The notes: generated by a model not told the origin, from the sequence alone. A DNA stretch of 64,000 nt from Ignelater luminosus (GCA_011009095.1 VTPC01007519.1:1-64000), one strand, 5' to 3'; positions 48,161 to 60,944 are shown, numbered from the stretch's first letter. Made by a program: numbers and translations.

Positions 48161-50985
48161 CAAGGCCGTGGTTAGCTGTTTAATTATTAATCGAAATCAG
48201 AGTCATCAGCTTCTAAAAAGTAACAAATAACAAAAAAAAGAAATAAGAAAATGTCGATTTAGAATATTAATGGGTGCATGCAACATTAAATTGCATTTTA
48301 AAATATAAAATATGGAAAAGAAACATCAATTCTCATTTAGAAATACAAACATTAGACACATTTATGGAGCTATAAGAATCATGAGAAAGAGAATTTGAAG
48401 ATAGGTTAGGACCTTTACGTAAACGATGATAATCATTAAGAGTGATAATTTTAAAATATAAGTGACTATAAAGCGATATTAGATACATTTATCAGAAAAT
48501 TTATTTATTTCTGTAACTGTGTAGGAATATTAAAATAAGATGATTGGGCAATGATATACAAGATGTAAGATTAATGACCATTCCAGATAGAACATTGTGA
48601 TTATAAATCGGATTCATTTTTATTCCTCTTGAACCTAAATTACAGTCAATACAACAGAAAATTCTATCAATCTTGTCTACCTTAGGTGGAATAAAATATA
48701 ATGAAGATTTTCTCCGTAAAACATTCTATAGGTGCGATGCGTTAGTGATAACAAGAAAAGAGTATTAAGGCCAAAGCAATAAAATTATCTTTTCCACCAT
48801 ACATTTCATACCATTCAAACGTAACGTAGACAAAAGCCGTCACATAATACATCATTTATAATTTACTATACAATAATTTCATGATACAATTCACGCAATT
48901 CATTGTCATTATTTATTATAACCGCTTTATAGCTGTATTTGCTTAAAAAATTCATTTTTTAAACATCTGAAATTGCACAATTTAATTAAATTCTTGCCTC
49001 TATTATAACTTTTAAATAAAATCCAATCATCAGAACAAAACTGGTGCTTATTTTATATTTAGCGGCTATATCTGTGCTGCAGCAGTAGCTTCGCTTGTAA
49101 TCAAGCTCAATTGTTTGCCCCAGGATGGCTCGCACCAGCAATCATTATTATTGCCTCTGCAATTCCAACTACATTAAGATATAATTGCAGATTTAAAAAA
49201 GCTAAATCTGAAACCTCTGCGATTCGTAAAATAGTGACATACTAAATAAGTTTTAAAACTAATTTGCGATTTAATCATTTCATTTAACTAACAAACTTAC
49301 AGGTTAAATTATTAATGTTTTCAACAAACTGGAAAAAGAAAATTTTACACAAGAAATTAAGCTTTTGCAAAGGCAATTCGTTGCAGAAATATATAAGTAA
49401 TAATAATGATAAATAAGTTGGCGTTTCCGATCGATTTCATATTTCTTAAATCATTTAACGTAAATTGTTTATGAACTATACAATTTCTTATCAAACTCTG
49501 CCATATTTCCTGTAATAAAAGTGATTGTTTTATAAAATAAACAATTTTCTTTTATTATTTTCAAAGTGCATTTAGTCTAAGAACTTAAAATAGGTCACTA
49601 GAAGAAATGAACAAGCACTATGTTTGTGTTACGAAAAAATTTCCATTTCTAAAATGCGAGTTCATTTAACATGATCCCTGGAATTATTTTTAGATTTCCA
49701 CTGGTTTGACATTTTAGCTACTTACATATTATAATCAAACACGTACATTTTTTTGAATTTGATAGGATCTGGATCTTAAGAAGGATTTTTTGTTTTTCCA
49801 GTATACGAAAAGGTTCTTACATCCTCCACGATTAAAAACAAAAAAGATTTTATTGTGGAATTGTCCAGGAACAAAACTTTAAATACAGACCAACAGACAA
49901 CTGAAATTCAAAATTTTTATTCGAGTTCATATTATACATAAGAGTTGAACAAAGTCCGGAGTGTTTTAATTGGTGGATCACTTTTGTGATTTAAATTTCT
50001 TGATCTACTAATTACGTTTGTTCTAAATATTCAAAATTGTTTTGTTATCAATTGATTTTTTGAGGATCATTCAAGACATCGTTTGAAACTAATCTGTAGT
50101 GCTGAAGTGAATTTGGAGAATCAAAAACTGAAACCGGTGTTTCCTTAATTTTTTATTTTAAGTCTGTGTACCTAAAAACTATCATCCTTCTGCTTCCACT
50201 ATCTGTATTTTTGTATTTAGTGTCTACCGCGCTTTTCATCACCTTCAACTTTTAAAACTGTAGAGCAAACCACATTGTCTTTCCATTTCAATGTCCTTAT
50301 TAGTCATTTGAACTTTTTGCTTTCTAGAGCTCAGCTCATCCTGTAAATCTTCGCACTTTTCATTCCAACCTGTTTTGACCTTCAAACTGACGCATTCCAT
50401 TTTAAGATTACCTTTTCAGACTATTAACCTTTTAATAATTCGTAGAGTTTTTAGATTCATTTTCCTCCAGATAGACTACTGTCTTGGTATTGCTCACGTT
50501 GTAAACTACCCTTGAGGTAAGATTCTTCCCTAACCTTTTCTTTGGGATTTGCCCTAATTGCTGTATTTTTGCTTTTCAATCTTTCGTTATTATTTGGGGT
50601 AATAAACAACCATTACAACAATAATGAACAACCATTTCCTTCTTTTGAATGTATTTTGGGGCTGCTCTGTGTTAGGTAACTGATAGCATTGAAGATATAA
50701 CGTAATTCTTGCTCAAGAGCCATGATGATACTCTTGGTAAAGTAATAGGTTAAAAAAGTTTCTTCATATACCTAAATCTTCTTATCTAGTTCTTGAAATG
50801 GTCTCTATTTTTTCTATATTTCTTCTTGATTTATTGCAGTGTATTGAAGAAACTTCTTTTAAGGAGATGCTAGATCACCTGGACAAAATTCAAACAAAAT
50901 TCTTCAGTGATAGTCGCAAATTCCACTGGAAAAAGCTAGAATCAGATTTATTACAGAGAGTGAATGGTTTTTATATTAAAGACTA
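48161..50985. other. AT-rich stretch, no gene recognised
   Basis: Long runs of AT-rich sequence. A slightly GC-richer patch at 49060-49170 and the frame at 50798-50986 show no recognisable protein. Confidence 0.45.
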
Positions 50986-50989
50986 AATT

Positions 50990-51634
50990 CTTTAGGCCAA
51001 TAAGTAGTCGATAGAAAGACACATTAAGGACAAGGTATTAAATACCAAACCGCGCAGTCCGAACCAATTATGGTATCAAAATTGTACTGAGCCTCAAAAG
51101 GAAGTTTGATAACACGATCTTGGACCTTACTAAGGCAGTTATTGAAGACAGAAAATCTACCCTACCAACTGTAAGTGGATTTGCAAGTTATTAATGCACT
51201 GGAATGTTTATGGCACTGTTAATCGTGACATCATGGAAGTTTGTACTACACGGGAGTGCCCATAGAGGGAGTTTTCTCACTATTGCAAGAATTGAGCAAG
51301 ATTGATAACCATTAACTATGCTGATGACATACCGATCACAACATCAGAAATGATGGAAAGAGACTGTCCATAGATTTACTGAAGACCCACTTGGTTCTAT
51401 TTACCAAAAGCACATGGCACATTTCTCGAGGTTGTGAGATGAGTCAATTACTTAAAAGTAACTTTATTCAGATTGAATATTGATGTTTAGAATAACATAA
51501 AAACAACTAAAGAGCAATGTGCTAGTTAACCCAATCATTGTGCGATTTCCGAGAATCAATATTCAAAAGTGACAAAACAAACTAAGAAAGATGCAAAGAC
51601 CGACATGCTTAAGTATAACCAGAATAATGCCAGT
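50990..51634 (+). mobile_element. LINE reverse-transcriptase remnant, left part
   Basis: Across shifting plus-strand frames the order of a non-LTR reverse transcriptase is visible: IKDKVLNTKPRSPNQLWYQ (like the PLHPNQHAYQ block), KFDNTILDLTKAVIED (like AFDNTSF), a block resembling GCPQGGVLSPLL near 51250-51290, NYADDIPITTSE (near 51316-51350), THLVLFTKS and VNYLKVTL. It ends at MQRPTCLSITRIMPV, which corresponds to the QRxACLxITGAM block after the catalytic domain. It is cut at 51634 by a Jockey-like element and continues from 53043. Heavily decayed, with frameshifts and stops. Confidence 0.7.
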
Positions 51635-53042
51635 CAAATCACAATGCCACTGTAGGTATTACGCCTTTTTGGCCTGGAGAATTTTAAAATTATGGTTTGG
51701 AGGTGAAAGATGGAAACTTTTAGAAAAAACATGTTTGACCCGGTTAGGGGGGAAGTGTGAAGGTTCGGCGGGTCGGACCCCGTTATCGTCGGCCCGGTCT
51801 TCAGTTCTCCCTCGGCATCACCGTCGCCGCAGGAGCAAGAGCAGCCACAAGGAGCAAGTCCCTCGTTCTGTGAGGGCACCGCAACCCATCGCGAGCGCAC
51901 CCGTCTACCGGGCCCTCGGCATGTTGTTGGCCTCCTGGGTCTTGTTGGCACCTAAAACCAAAAGCGGAGTTACGGCGGGGAGGGGGTGGTTTGGAGGGTT
52001 GTGAAATTTGGAGGGTTGGTGAAAGAGTGTCTCGAGCATCGGGTGTAGTATGGATTTACCTGAGGGCCAAGGGGATGTTCTCCAATAGGTCTTGGAGGTC
52101 TTTGAGTAACTCCGGGGCGAAGAGAAGGGCTGGAGGGTGTTTGAACTTCCTCTTGGGTTTCCTGGGAATGGGCACGAGTGGAGTTCTCAGGGTGTCGAGA
52201 GCGGCGGTTCGGTTCTGCACGATGGCCTTCTTCACGAAGCCGCCTCGCAGAAGTTCGAGTCTGGCGTGTATCGAAGGTATTCCGGCTAGCTCGCAAACCT
52301 TTCCGGAGGGATGGAAATGATCCAGTCGAAGTAACCTCCGACACACGGCCCTCTCCTTTCTACAGAGCGATTCCACGAATCTGGGCGCGGCATTTCCGAA
52401 ACAGATGAAACGATAATCGAGAACGGGACGAACGAATGTTTTGTACGTGTGGATGAGGGTGTGCCGGTGGCATCCGCGAAGAACGGATAAAAGAAAGCTG
52501 CGTTGTTGGACGATATCGCAGCATCTCTTGGTTTTCACGGTCTAGGAAAGGGTCTTTGAAAACCTGATGCTCAAGTACGTGACCGACAGCCGGAGACGGC
52601 TACCCCACAATTGGAGGTGAACGTTGTTATCCGAGAGCCTCGATGCCTTAGAGTTGTGCGGGTGTTTGAAAAAAATCGCTTAGGTCTTGTTGGTGTTGGG
52701 TTTCATCCTCCACCGCTTGAGCCAGGACTCTAAACGCGCGAGATTGGGCTACAGTACCCTGGAGGCATCGGAAGAAGAGGGTGAAGTTGCTCAAAGCGCG
52801 GTGTCGTTGGTAAATTGTGCCAATGTGAAGGACCTGTTCCGCGGTCGTGCAATGTCGTGGCAGAATGCATCCTTATGAGACGCCAGACTTCGGAGTGTAT
52901 ACGTGGGAGAGTTATCCACCAACTGGTACCCGGTGTCGCCTGCGAGTCAGAAAGCTCCGGATGATCCGCACGAACTGAGGGGGGACTCCGGCTGCGAGTA
53001 GCTTTTGAAGAAGCCCCTCGTGCCACACCTTGTCGAAGTCGC
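51635..53042 (-). mobile_element. 5'-truncated Jockey-like LINE with 12-bp TSD
   Basis: A perfect 12-bp direct repeat AATAATGCCAGT at 51623-51634 and 53043-53054 flanks this much GC-richer segment. On the minus strand it opens inside the reverse transcriptase with DFDKVWHEGLLQKLLAAGV and FVRIIRSFLTRRRHRV, then a QGCxLSP-like block, WLKRWRMKPNTNKT and LRLSVTYLSIRFSKTL. The longest intact frame (52538 to 52056) contains HTYKTFVRPVLDYRFICFG and a C-terminal tail. The 5' start in the palm domain is ordinary 5' truncation. No clear poly(A) is seen at the 51635 end, and 51635-52050 would be 3' UTR. Frameshifts make it inactive. Confidence 0.88.
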
Positions 53043-53500
53043 AATAATGCCAGTAACTCTCAAAATTATTATAGAAAATCTTTAAGATCTGCTTTTTCCC
53101 CAGCCAGCAGATAGATACATCCTTCGTAGTTCAGTTGCATCAGTTGAGTCCTTGCGGTGAACTTAATATGCGCTTTTTTTAAGTGGTTGCAAATGTCTGC
53201 AGTAGATTGAAGTCTGAATGATCCCTTGAAGTTTTCTTACTACGGGATGGATAAACTCTTTGTTCGGTTGCTGCTGTATATGATTAAATTCTTTAACAGT
53301 GAGTAGACTCCTTCTTTGTATATCGTTGATAATTTTTTACATTTTTTCTATAAGCATTTGAGTTGCTTGTCTTATTCTTGTAGGTTATATGTCCTGCTCT
53401 TGTAGGTTATGTGTCTACAGTTCGCATTGGCGTTTCTTTGCGTTAGTATCAAGGTGATGTAATAGCATTTTTCTCAATTATCGCATTGTCGAAAAATGCT
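53043..53500 (+). mobile_element. LINE reverse-transcriptase remnant, right part
   Basis: Continues the plus-strand LINE that was split at 51634. With one repeat copy removed, the frame joins ITRIMPV to TLKIIIENL, matching the spacing expected after the ITGAM block. Beyond about 53150 the sequence is too decayed to follow; the right limit is approximate. Confidence 0.5.
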
Positions 53501-53639
53501 TCTGTCTATTTGTGCTGTTTCAGTGTTTTCTATGAAAAGTTTTGGCGGTGGCTATTGGATGGTATTATCGCAAAGATAGTTGCGAAATAGAATTACTGGG
53601 TTTCACTCTTTGGATGACTGTTTTGGTTTGGGGTCTGAA

Positions 53640-53905
53640 AGATATACAGTGACATCTGTGCTTGGTTTGCACATTCATTTTATGTATGAGTTTCCAAAGT
53701 GATAATTTATTTGCTGACATTTCAGACTCGGTCGTTTCTGATGGTGACATCGGTGCTCTTCCTATTAGGAAATGGCCTGGTGTTAAAATTACGGTGACTC
53801 TGACTTCGTCTGAGTGAATACAGTGGGACAATCAGTGTTAAGTTTCAATTTGACAAAAAGGGTTGCCAATTCTTTGGATGTAAATATCGACACCTCTATG
53901 ATCTT
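53640..53905 (-). pseudogene. BEL/Pao integrase C-terminal fragment
   Basis: On the minus strand, FTSKELATLFVKLKLNTD is followed by a frameshift, HCIHSDEVRVTVILTPGHF, LIGRAPMSPSE and ANKLSLWKLIHKM. The LTPGHFLIGR motif with an upstream EELxTLLxQIEaxLNSRPL-like segment and a downstream LSRWQLIQKM-like segment is diagnostic of the end of the BEL/Pao polyprotein, just after the integrase core. Here the LNSRPL residues have decayed. No other part of the element is recognisable nearby, and the fragment is inactive. Confidence 0.85.
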
Positions 53906-54974
53906 TTTAGATGGTGAAAACTTGAGCTCGTTTAACATCTGGAGTTACAAACTTTTCTTCACTATATTTGATTGTACAGCAAACAGTTCTTAAGACTGCT
54001 ACCTTCTACGGTTTGGAAAGTCCTAAATAGAAAAACTTAATAGAAGTTAACACAAATCTTGTTTTGATCGACACTTATGTAATATCAAAATGGACATTGT
54101 TAGCTTCTTGGTAGAGTGTTGTTCTTGCATTCGAACAACCAAGAGCAACAGCTTGTAAGATTTCTAATAAACTTGTTAGAAGTTATTATGAAAATTCTAG
54201 TGCAACATCTTTAAATTTCAAGCAAACGGTCTGATTTAAAGTTTATTTTTCTTATAAACATTTTGTAACAAACTGTTGCTAATAATTTAGAACTGTCATC
54301 GAAAACATTTTTTATTACAGCAGCTGCATTATCTTCATTATATTTGTTTATTGTTCTTTGTCAGTCGAGCGCGTTTTATAACCTTTTTAATGCATTTTTA
54401 TACTTTTTAAAACTAAATCGATTTTGTAATTATTTAATTTGCGCTTATTATCTATGAAATAGTCAACAAAGTTAAGAGCCGCTTTGACAATCATTGCTTA
54501 TAATGTGAGACGAAGATAAATAAATAATAAACGAAATTGGGTAAAAGTCAGAAATCTGTTTTTTGCATTTAAAAAATAATGAACTCTATTTTTAGAGAAA
54601 AATTGTTCCAGTTCAAATCGTTTATTGAAAGTTAGACGATAGTTTCTCTTTAGTTTCGACAACATTTGTTTATACAGATCAATAGCGTACATGTGCACGC
54701 AATGTAATGAACAACAGCTTTGTTCTCCGTTTCATTTATTAAATTATGCATGCTTCTCTAGTATAAATAATTCATCGTGAGGTGGCATTTCCAGGGGTGT
54801 GAAAATCCCTTGGCAAATTCTTTTATGACATTATATGGATTACCGTTCTTGGCTACAGAAAAAATTAGAACCGAGCGCTTTTCGGTTTACCACGTACGTT
54901 TCAACTGTAAAGTGATTTGTATACTGTTTAAAGTAACAAAGTAATTAACATAAATTATCTGTTTTTTGTTACAG
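53906..54974. other. AT-rich stretch, likely intron
   Basis: No coding signal. It ends in the pyrimidine-rich acceptor region of the exon at 54975, so at least the right part is probably intron of that gene. Confidence 0.45.
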
Positions 54975-55111
54975 TTGAGGGAACTGCATTGGAAACCATC
55001 TACAAGAAATACTGCTTGAGGCTGAAACACGCCTTATTTGTAGCATGCCTGTCTGTGGCAATCATCACAAGTGCTGCATTGTTGATTACAACATGTATCC
55101 TCCACGCACAG
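54975..55111 (+). CDS. internal exon, adenylyl-cyclase-like membrane segment
   Basis: The acceptor TCTGTTTTTTGTTACAG precedes 54975 and the donor CAG/GTTGGT follows 55111. Only one frame is open across the exon (entering with two bases of a split codon and leaving in phase 0). It encodes 45 residues: EGTALETIYKKYCLRLKHAL, a hydrophobic helix FVACLSVAIITSAALLITTC, then ILHAQ. The order LExxYxxYxLRxRH followed directly by a transmembrane helix matches the cytosolic N-terminus and first membrane helix of animal adenylyl cyclases, which make cAMP at the plasma membrane. That family call is inference from one short exon; another polytopic membrane protein is possible. Neighbouring exons are not visible, so introns are long and transposon-filled. 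Confidence 0.55.
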
Positions 55112-55954
55112 GTTGGTATTCATAAATAACTCTAAAAATAATAAAAAGAGAAAATTTCTATTTCAAGAAAATAATTTAATACGCTTTTTTTCATAAAAAC
55201 ATATTGGAAAATCCTGCAGAGTTAAATATTAATGTTTGTTTTCAAAAAAGTGAAAGCCTTTCTGGTAATAAATTTTTAATGTATTTTAAATAACTTTTAT
55301 AGGTACAGTCTTTTAGGTTAAATGTTGAAAAGTTTTAATAATAATGAATTTTAAGCAATATAAACAATTAAATATTAAAAGTAAACGACGTACTTTCAAG
55401 AAAGTGTATCAAGACTATATATTTAACATTTCGAGATGAAATTTCTTATAAAGTTTACAGCGTACCTACCCGGTTTTTGTTGCCACAGCTTCTTGGAAAC
55501 CGTATGTACTTTCTTTCAAAAATAAACAGTAATAAAACAGCAAATTAAATCTGTATGACCCCTAATATTAGAAAACCAAAATTAGTTTAGATAGTTGCAA
55601 CGATTAACTAATCTTCGTAAGGTGCAGCTAGACCACAAAAATATTGCTCGAGTTTAAAAAGATGTCCGAGGTCAAAATCCTTTTGAAGATGATTAACTGA
55701 TATTTTAAGAAATGTTTGCCGAATTTTGGCCTATACAACGAAACCATACAAAAAGAACGTGTCAACTAGTAGAACAAAGGGGAATACAGAAATCCAAATA
55801 TGTCTCCCTAAATAGACTTTGTTGATCCTGAACGCAGATGTCCAGAAATCATTCATGTATGTCATCACTGTAAATCAACATATCGACACAAAGAAGGTTA
55901 CACCGAATTTAAATCTATTTACTCGTATAGTTAGACGTTAACTCTAGTTAGACG
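55112..55954. other. AT-rich stretch, likely intron
   Basis: Begins with the donor of the exon ending at 55111. No coding or repeat recognised. Confidence 0.45.
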
Positions 55955-58541
55955 TTTTATCATTTATTGAGATTTATACTTTAACGTTTTAGACAACCAA
56001 CCAATTTGAGTTTTCCAAAACAAAACATTTTCTCTTTCTCTGTTTCTCTTCCAGGACATAGCTTTGAACAAAACCCTAGAGAAGTTAAGAAATGTCTTGT
56101 ACTAGAGCAATGGACGTTCTTGCAGGCAATTTTGTCCATAGTAGTAGGGATCCTTCCTGTTCTCTGTTGCCCTCATTTGCAAGTCTAGTAGCGTCTTTTG
56201 GAATATTTTGAAGAGGTTTTCTGCATTTGCTTTTTTATTTGTCCCTAAACTCGGCTTGGCATTCTGCATTATCGCATTGAAACCTCCAACTGCGTCAACT
56301 ATTTCGGTAATGATTTGTTTCTTGCACTTTTTGTAATTTGTTCTTGAAAGTACTGCACATACGCGTGACTGATACTCTTTTCAGTAATGCATTTTTCTGG
56401 CACGGTCCCGTGGTTTACTCTACTTCAAATTTTAGGCTTTTACTGAGGTAATCTTCGTCTGGCGAACATTATGTTAATTTCTAAAGTTTTAAAGCTTCTG
56501 CAACTCATCGACTATATAATGCCTAAGATCCCTATTGAGTGTCATCATAACAAAGAAACTATTATGCCCAATCAACACGTAAAATAATCTAAATGGATTA
56601 CATGCTACGAATCAAACTCATCAAAAGTCTTTTTATATGTTCTTTAATTTTAAATACAAAGAACGTTTTTGCACAAAAACACTTTATATGTCAGTAGCGT
56701 GTCTGGATAGGGAAAAACCAAAATTAGAATCCACCAATAATTTCGGTCTTGATAGAAGAGATAATGTCAGATAGGCCAAAAAACAGATAACTACTTCCAA
56801 ATAGCTTACGGAGATTTGTTTGGCTCAGTGCGCTGACTATCTAGTAGCACATCACAAGCTATCAGATTCTGTTAAGGAAAAGAATTTGCAAACTTGTACT
56901 TGAACGTATCCTTGTTTTTGAACAGTTTCACTTTGTTTTTAAATTTAGATTAGACCTCAAAATAAAAAAGCCAAGTTAAGTCACCTTTTAAATGTTCATG
57001 TGGAGTCTTATTTATTTATTTTCTGTCTTCATTTCCTTACGACACTCATCGAATGATAGTGTGAATTCGAATTTATTAAAAAATCTCTCAGTATTTACGC
57101 TGCTGATACCTAAGCACTACAGTACATATTTTACCTGCAACTATCTGCCTATTAGTACACCTGCGCTCTTTTTCATGGATTTTACAATAGTGCTTATTAG
57201 AACTTTCTGTAGATCTTAGAAACAAAACTTATGTCGTAATTATCGAAAATTCCCAAGAGATATATGACACTACTTATGGACAAGTTTCGGTATATGTACA
57301 GTATATAAGAGATAAAATATTGCAAGCACATTATTTCGATTATTTAAAGACATAGCGGAATGCTTACAGGATTGGACCTGAGCAATTGCTACTTAAATGA
57401 TATTGAATTCATTTTTAGATATTGAAGCTACATATGTATGTATGAATGAATTAATAGAGTTTATTGAGCTTCTACTTCCGAAGCTTACCATTTTCTTGTA
57501 TACAAGGCATTTCAGTTTTAGTTTCGATAACTCCAGGACGTAATAAAACATCAAACAATAAGTGCACAATAAACTTTTATCCAAAAATGCTTTAATTCTT
57601 GAGATACAGAGTGCCAATGTTTTACTGAGAATGTCTTATTCTTCCAGCTAGAATTTTTTGTAGGGTTTTTCCCTACAGAAACTATACCTTTCTACAGTCT
57701 TTTATGTGTGATTTCCCCAGCAAGAGGTCAGGGATCAGTATACTCTTTTAAAAAGCCTTTAAAATGTACTATCCAGCGATATAAAAATCAAGTAGGCGTT
57801 CCATCGAAAAAATATGTTTTAAGTACAACACAAGACGACCGCAAAATAATTTTTCTGTATTTGGAAGTACATTCTCCAAGACATTCTCTTTACATTTTTT
57901 CAAGCCCTTGTTTGTTCTTGAACTATTACACTTGAAAGAAAATGGAATATTTTAGTTTTTAGCAAATATTTAGTAAACCGTAAATTTCTCTGAAAAACAC
58001 AAAAATATCAGTAAATTGATTTCCAAAATAGGCAGTCTAATTTAAATGAGTTCGCAGCTCTTATGATTTACGAAACCCCAATGGTAGACCTCTATACAGT
58101 AAAAGTACTCGACGCCATCTTGCTGTATTTAATTCTTGCCTTAGATTTTCCTACCACGCAGTAAACTAGAACATCTGGTAAGTCTGTTGTGGGCACATTT
58201 TAAAGTAGCATATTGAAGGATACCCACTTTCTTTTTTAGACAGACGTATGTTATCAACTTCAGTCTTTCGCCTTACAATATAAAATCCAAAGACAATGAG
58301 AGTTTTGGCGGCAACTCAGAATATTGAAAACACACCTAAGGGCACCAAACAAGCGGCGCTTGCCAGAACTGAATCTGTACCTTCAGGACCGTTCTCAAAT
58401 GTTATAGTAAAGATAGTTCCCTGATTGATGTTTCTTTTCTAATCACGATTCTGTAAGGTAAACGGTGCTGTCTATTGTTTCTCAGAAACGAGTTTTATTC
58501 ACTGATAAAACACATTCGAAAGTGCCTCTTATCTTGATACT
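55955..58541. repeat. copy A of gap-flanking duplicated segment
   Basis: Near-identical to 58642-60944, base for base over long stretches. Differences include about 205 bp present only here (about 56425-56630), about 137 bp only here (about 57394-57530), 53 bp absent here, and a shorter TTTCTC microsatellite near 56030. The right edge coincides exactly with the N gap. Short open frames shared by both copies (for example 56006-56188, 57708-57935) are not recognised as any protein. Confidence 0.95.
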
Positions 58542-58641
58542 NNNNNNNNNNNNNNNNNNNNNNNNNNNNNNNNNNNNNNNNNNNNNNNNNNNNNNNNNNN
58601 NNNNNNNNNNNNNNNNNNNNNNNNNNNNNNNNNNNNNNNNN
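58542..58641. other. 100-N assembly gap
   Basis: Exactly 100 N characters, the conventional length for a scaffold gap of unknown size. Confidence 0.99.
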
Positions 58642-60944
58642 TTTTATCATTTATTGAGATTTATACTTTAACGTTTTAGACAACCAACTAATTTGAGTTT
58701 TCCAAAACAAAACATTTTCTCTTTCTCTTTCTCTGTTTCTCTTCCAGGACATAGCCTTGAACAAAACCCTAGAGAAGTTAAGAAATGTCTTGTACTAGAG
58801 CAATGGACGTTCTTGCAGGCAATTTTGTCCATAGTAGTAGGGATCCTTCCTGTTCTCTGTTGCCCTCATTTGCAAGTCTAGTAGCGTCTTTTGGAATATA
58901 CCCTTTATGCTGTTTTGCTTTTGCTTTTTACTAAATCAGTATTTTGCAGCTTTTTGAAGAGGCTTTCTGCATTTGCTTTTTTATTTGTTCCTAAACTCGG
59001 CTTGGCATTCTGCATTATCGCATTGAAACCTCCAACTGCGTCAAATATTTCGGTAATGATTTGTTTCTTGCACTTTTTGTATTTTGTTCATGAGAGTACT
59101 GCACATACGCGTGACTGATACTCTTTGCAGTAATGCATTTTTCTGGCACGGTCCCGTGGTTTATTCTACTTTTTATATGTTCTTTAATTTTAAATACAAA
59201 GAACGTTTTTGCACAAAACACTTTATATGTCAGTAGCGTGTCTGGATGGGGAAAAACCAAAATTAGAATCCACCAATAATTTCGGTCTTGATAGAAAAGA
59301 TAATGTCAGAAAGGCCAAAAAACAGATAACTACTTCCAAATAGCTTACGGAGATTTGTTTGGCTCAGTGCGCTGACTGTCTAGTAGCACATCACAAGCTA
59401 TCAGATTCTGTTAAGGAGAAAAGAATTGGCAAACTTGTACTTGAACGTATCCTTGTTTTTGAACAGTTTCACTTTGTTTTTAAATTTAGACTAGACCTCA
59501 AAATAAAAGCCAAGTTAAGTCACCTTTTAAATGTTCATGTGGAGTCTTATTTATTTATTTTCTGTCTTTATTTCCTTACGACACTCATCGAATGATAATG
59601 TGAATTCGAATTTATTAAGAAATCTCTCAGTATTTACGCTGCTGATACCTAAGCACTACAGTACATATTTTACCTGCAACTATCTGCCTATTAGTACACC
59701 TGCGCTCTTTTTCATGGATTTTACAATAGTGCTTATTAGAACTTTCTGTAGATCTTAGAAACAAAACTTATGTCGTAATTATCGAAAATTCCCAAGAGAT
59801 ATATGACACTACTTATGGACAAGTTTTGGTATATGGACTGTATATAAGAGATAACATATTGCAAGCATATTATTTCGATTATTTAAAGACATAGCGGAAT
59901 GCTTACAGGATTGGACCTGAGCAATTGCTACTAACTCCAGGACGTAATAAAACATCAAACAATAAGTGTACAATAAACTTTTATCCAAAAATGCTTAATT
60001 TTTGAGATACAGAGCGCCAAGGTTTTACTGAGAATGTCTTATTCTTCCAACTGGAATTTCTTGTAGGTTTTTTTCCTACAGAAACTATACCTTTCTACAG
60101 TCTTTTATGTGTGATTTCCCCAGCAAGAAGTCAGGGATCAGTATACTCTTTTAAAAAGCTTTTAAAATGTACTATCCAGCGATATAAAAATCAAGTAGGC
60201 GTTCCATCGAAAAAATATGTTTTAAGTACAACACAAGACGACCGCAAAATAATTTTTCTGTATTTGGAAGCACATTCTCCAAGACATTCTCTTTACAGTT
60301 TTTCTAGCCCATGTTTGTTCTTGAACTATTACACTTGAAAGAAAATGGAATATTTTAGTTTTTAGCAAATATTTAGTAAACCGTAAATTTCTCTGAAAAA
60401 CACAAAAATATCAGTAAATTGATTTCCAAAATAGGCAGTCTAATTTAAACGAGTTCGCAGCTCTTATGATTTACGAAACCCCAATGGTAGACTTCTATAT
60501 AGTAAAAGTACTCGACGCCCTCTTGCTGAATTTAATTCTTGCCTTAAATTTTCCTACCACGCAGTAAACTAGAACATCTGGTAAGTCTGTTGTGTGCACA
60601 TTTTAAAGTAGCATATTGAAGGATACCTACTTTCTTTCTTAGACAGACGTATGTTATCAACTTCAGTCTTTCGCCTTACAATATAAAATCCAAAGACAAT
60701 GAGAGTTTTGGCGGCAACTCAGAATATTGAAAACACACCTAAGGGCACCAAGCAAGCGGCACTTGCCAGAACTGAATCTGTACCTTCAGGACCGTTCTCA
60801 AATGTTATAGTAAAGATAGTTCCCTGATTGATGTTTCTCTTCTAATCACGATTCTGTAAGGTAAACGGTACTGTCTATTGTTTCTCAGAAACGAGTTTTA
60901 TTCACTGATAAAACACATTCGAAAGTGCCTCTTATCTTGATACT
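58642..60944. repeat. copy B of gap-flanking duplicated segment
   Basis: Homologous to 55955-58541 from its very first base after the gap. It carries a private 53-bp segment (about 58900-58952) and lacks the two segments private to copy A. Its last 400 bp are also the first unit of an older tandem duplication (60520-61385). Confidence 0.95.

Noticed and set aside
51591-52408. Overlapping long frames on both strands (137, 105, 109, 124 and 76 codons)
   Set aside because: The GC-rich Jockey-like insert has few stops by composition. Only the minus frame 52056-52538 matches reverse-transcriptase C-terminal motifs.
56006-56188. 60-codon frame with a hydrophobic end, preceded by TCTCTTCCAG like a splice acceptor; repeated at 58693-58881
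   Set aside because: Phase 0 continuation from the 55111 donor stops after 16 codons, and no donor follows. The conservation between copies only reflects the duplication artefact.
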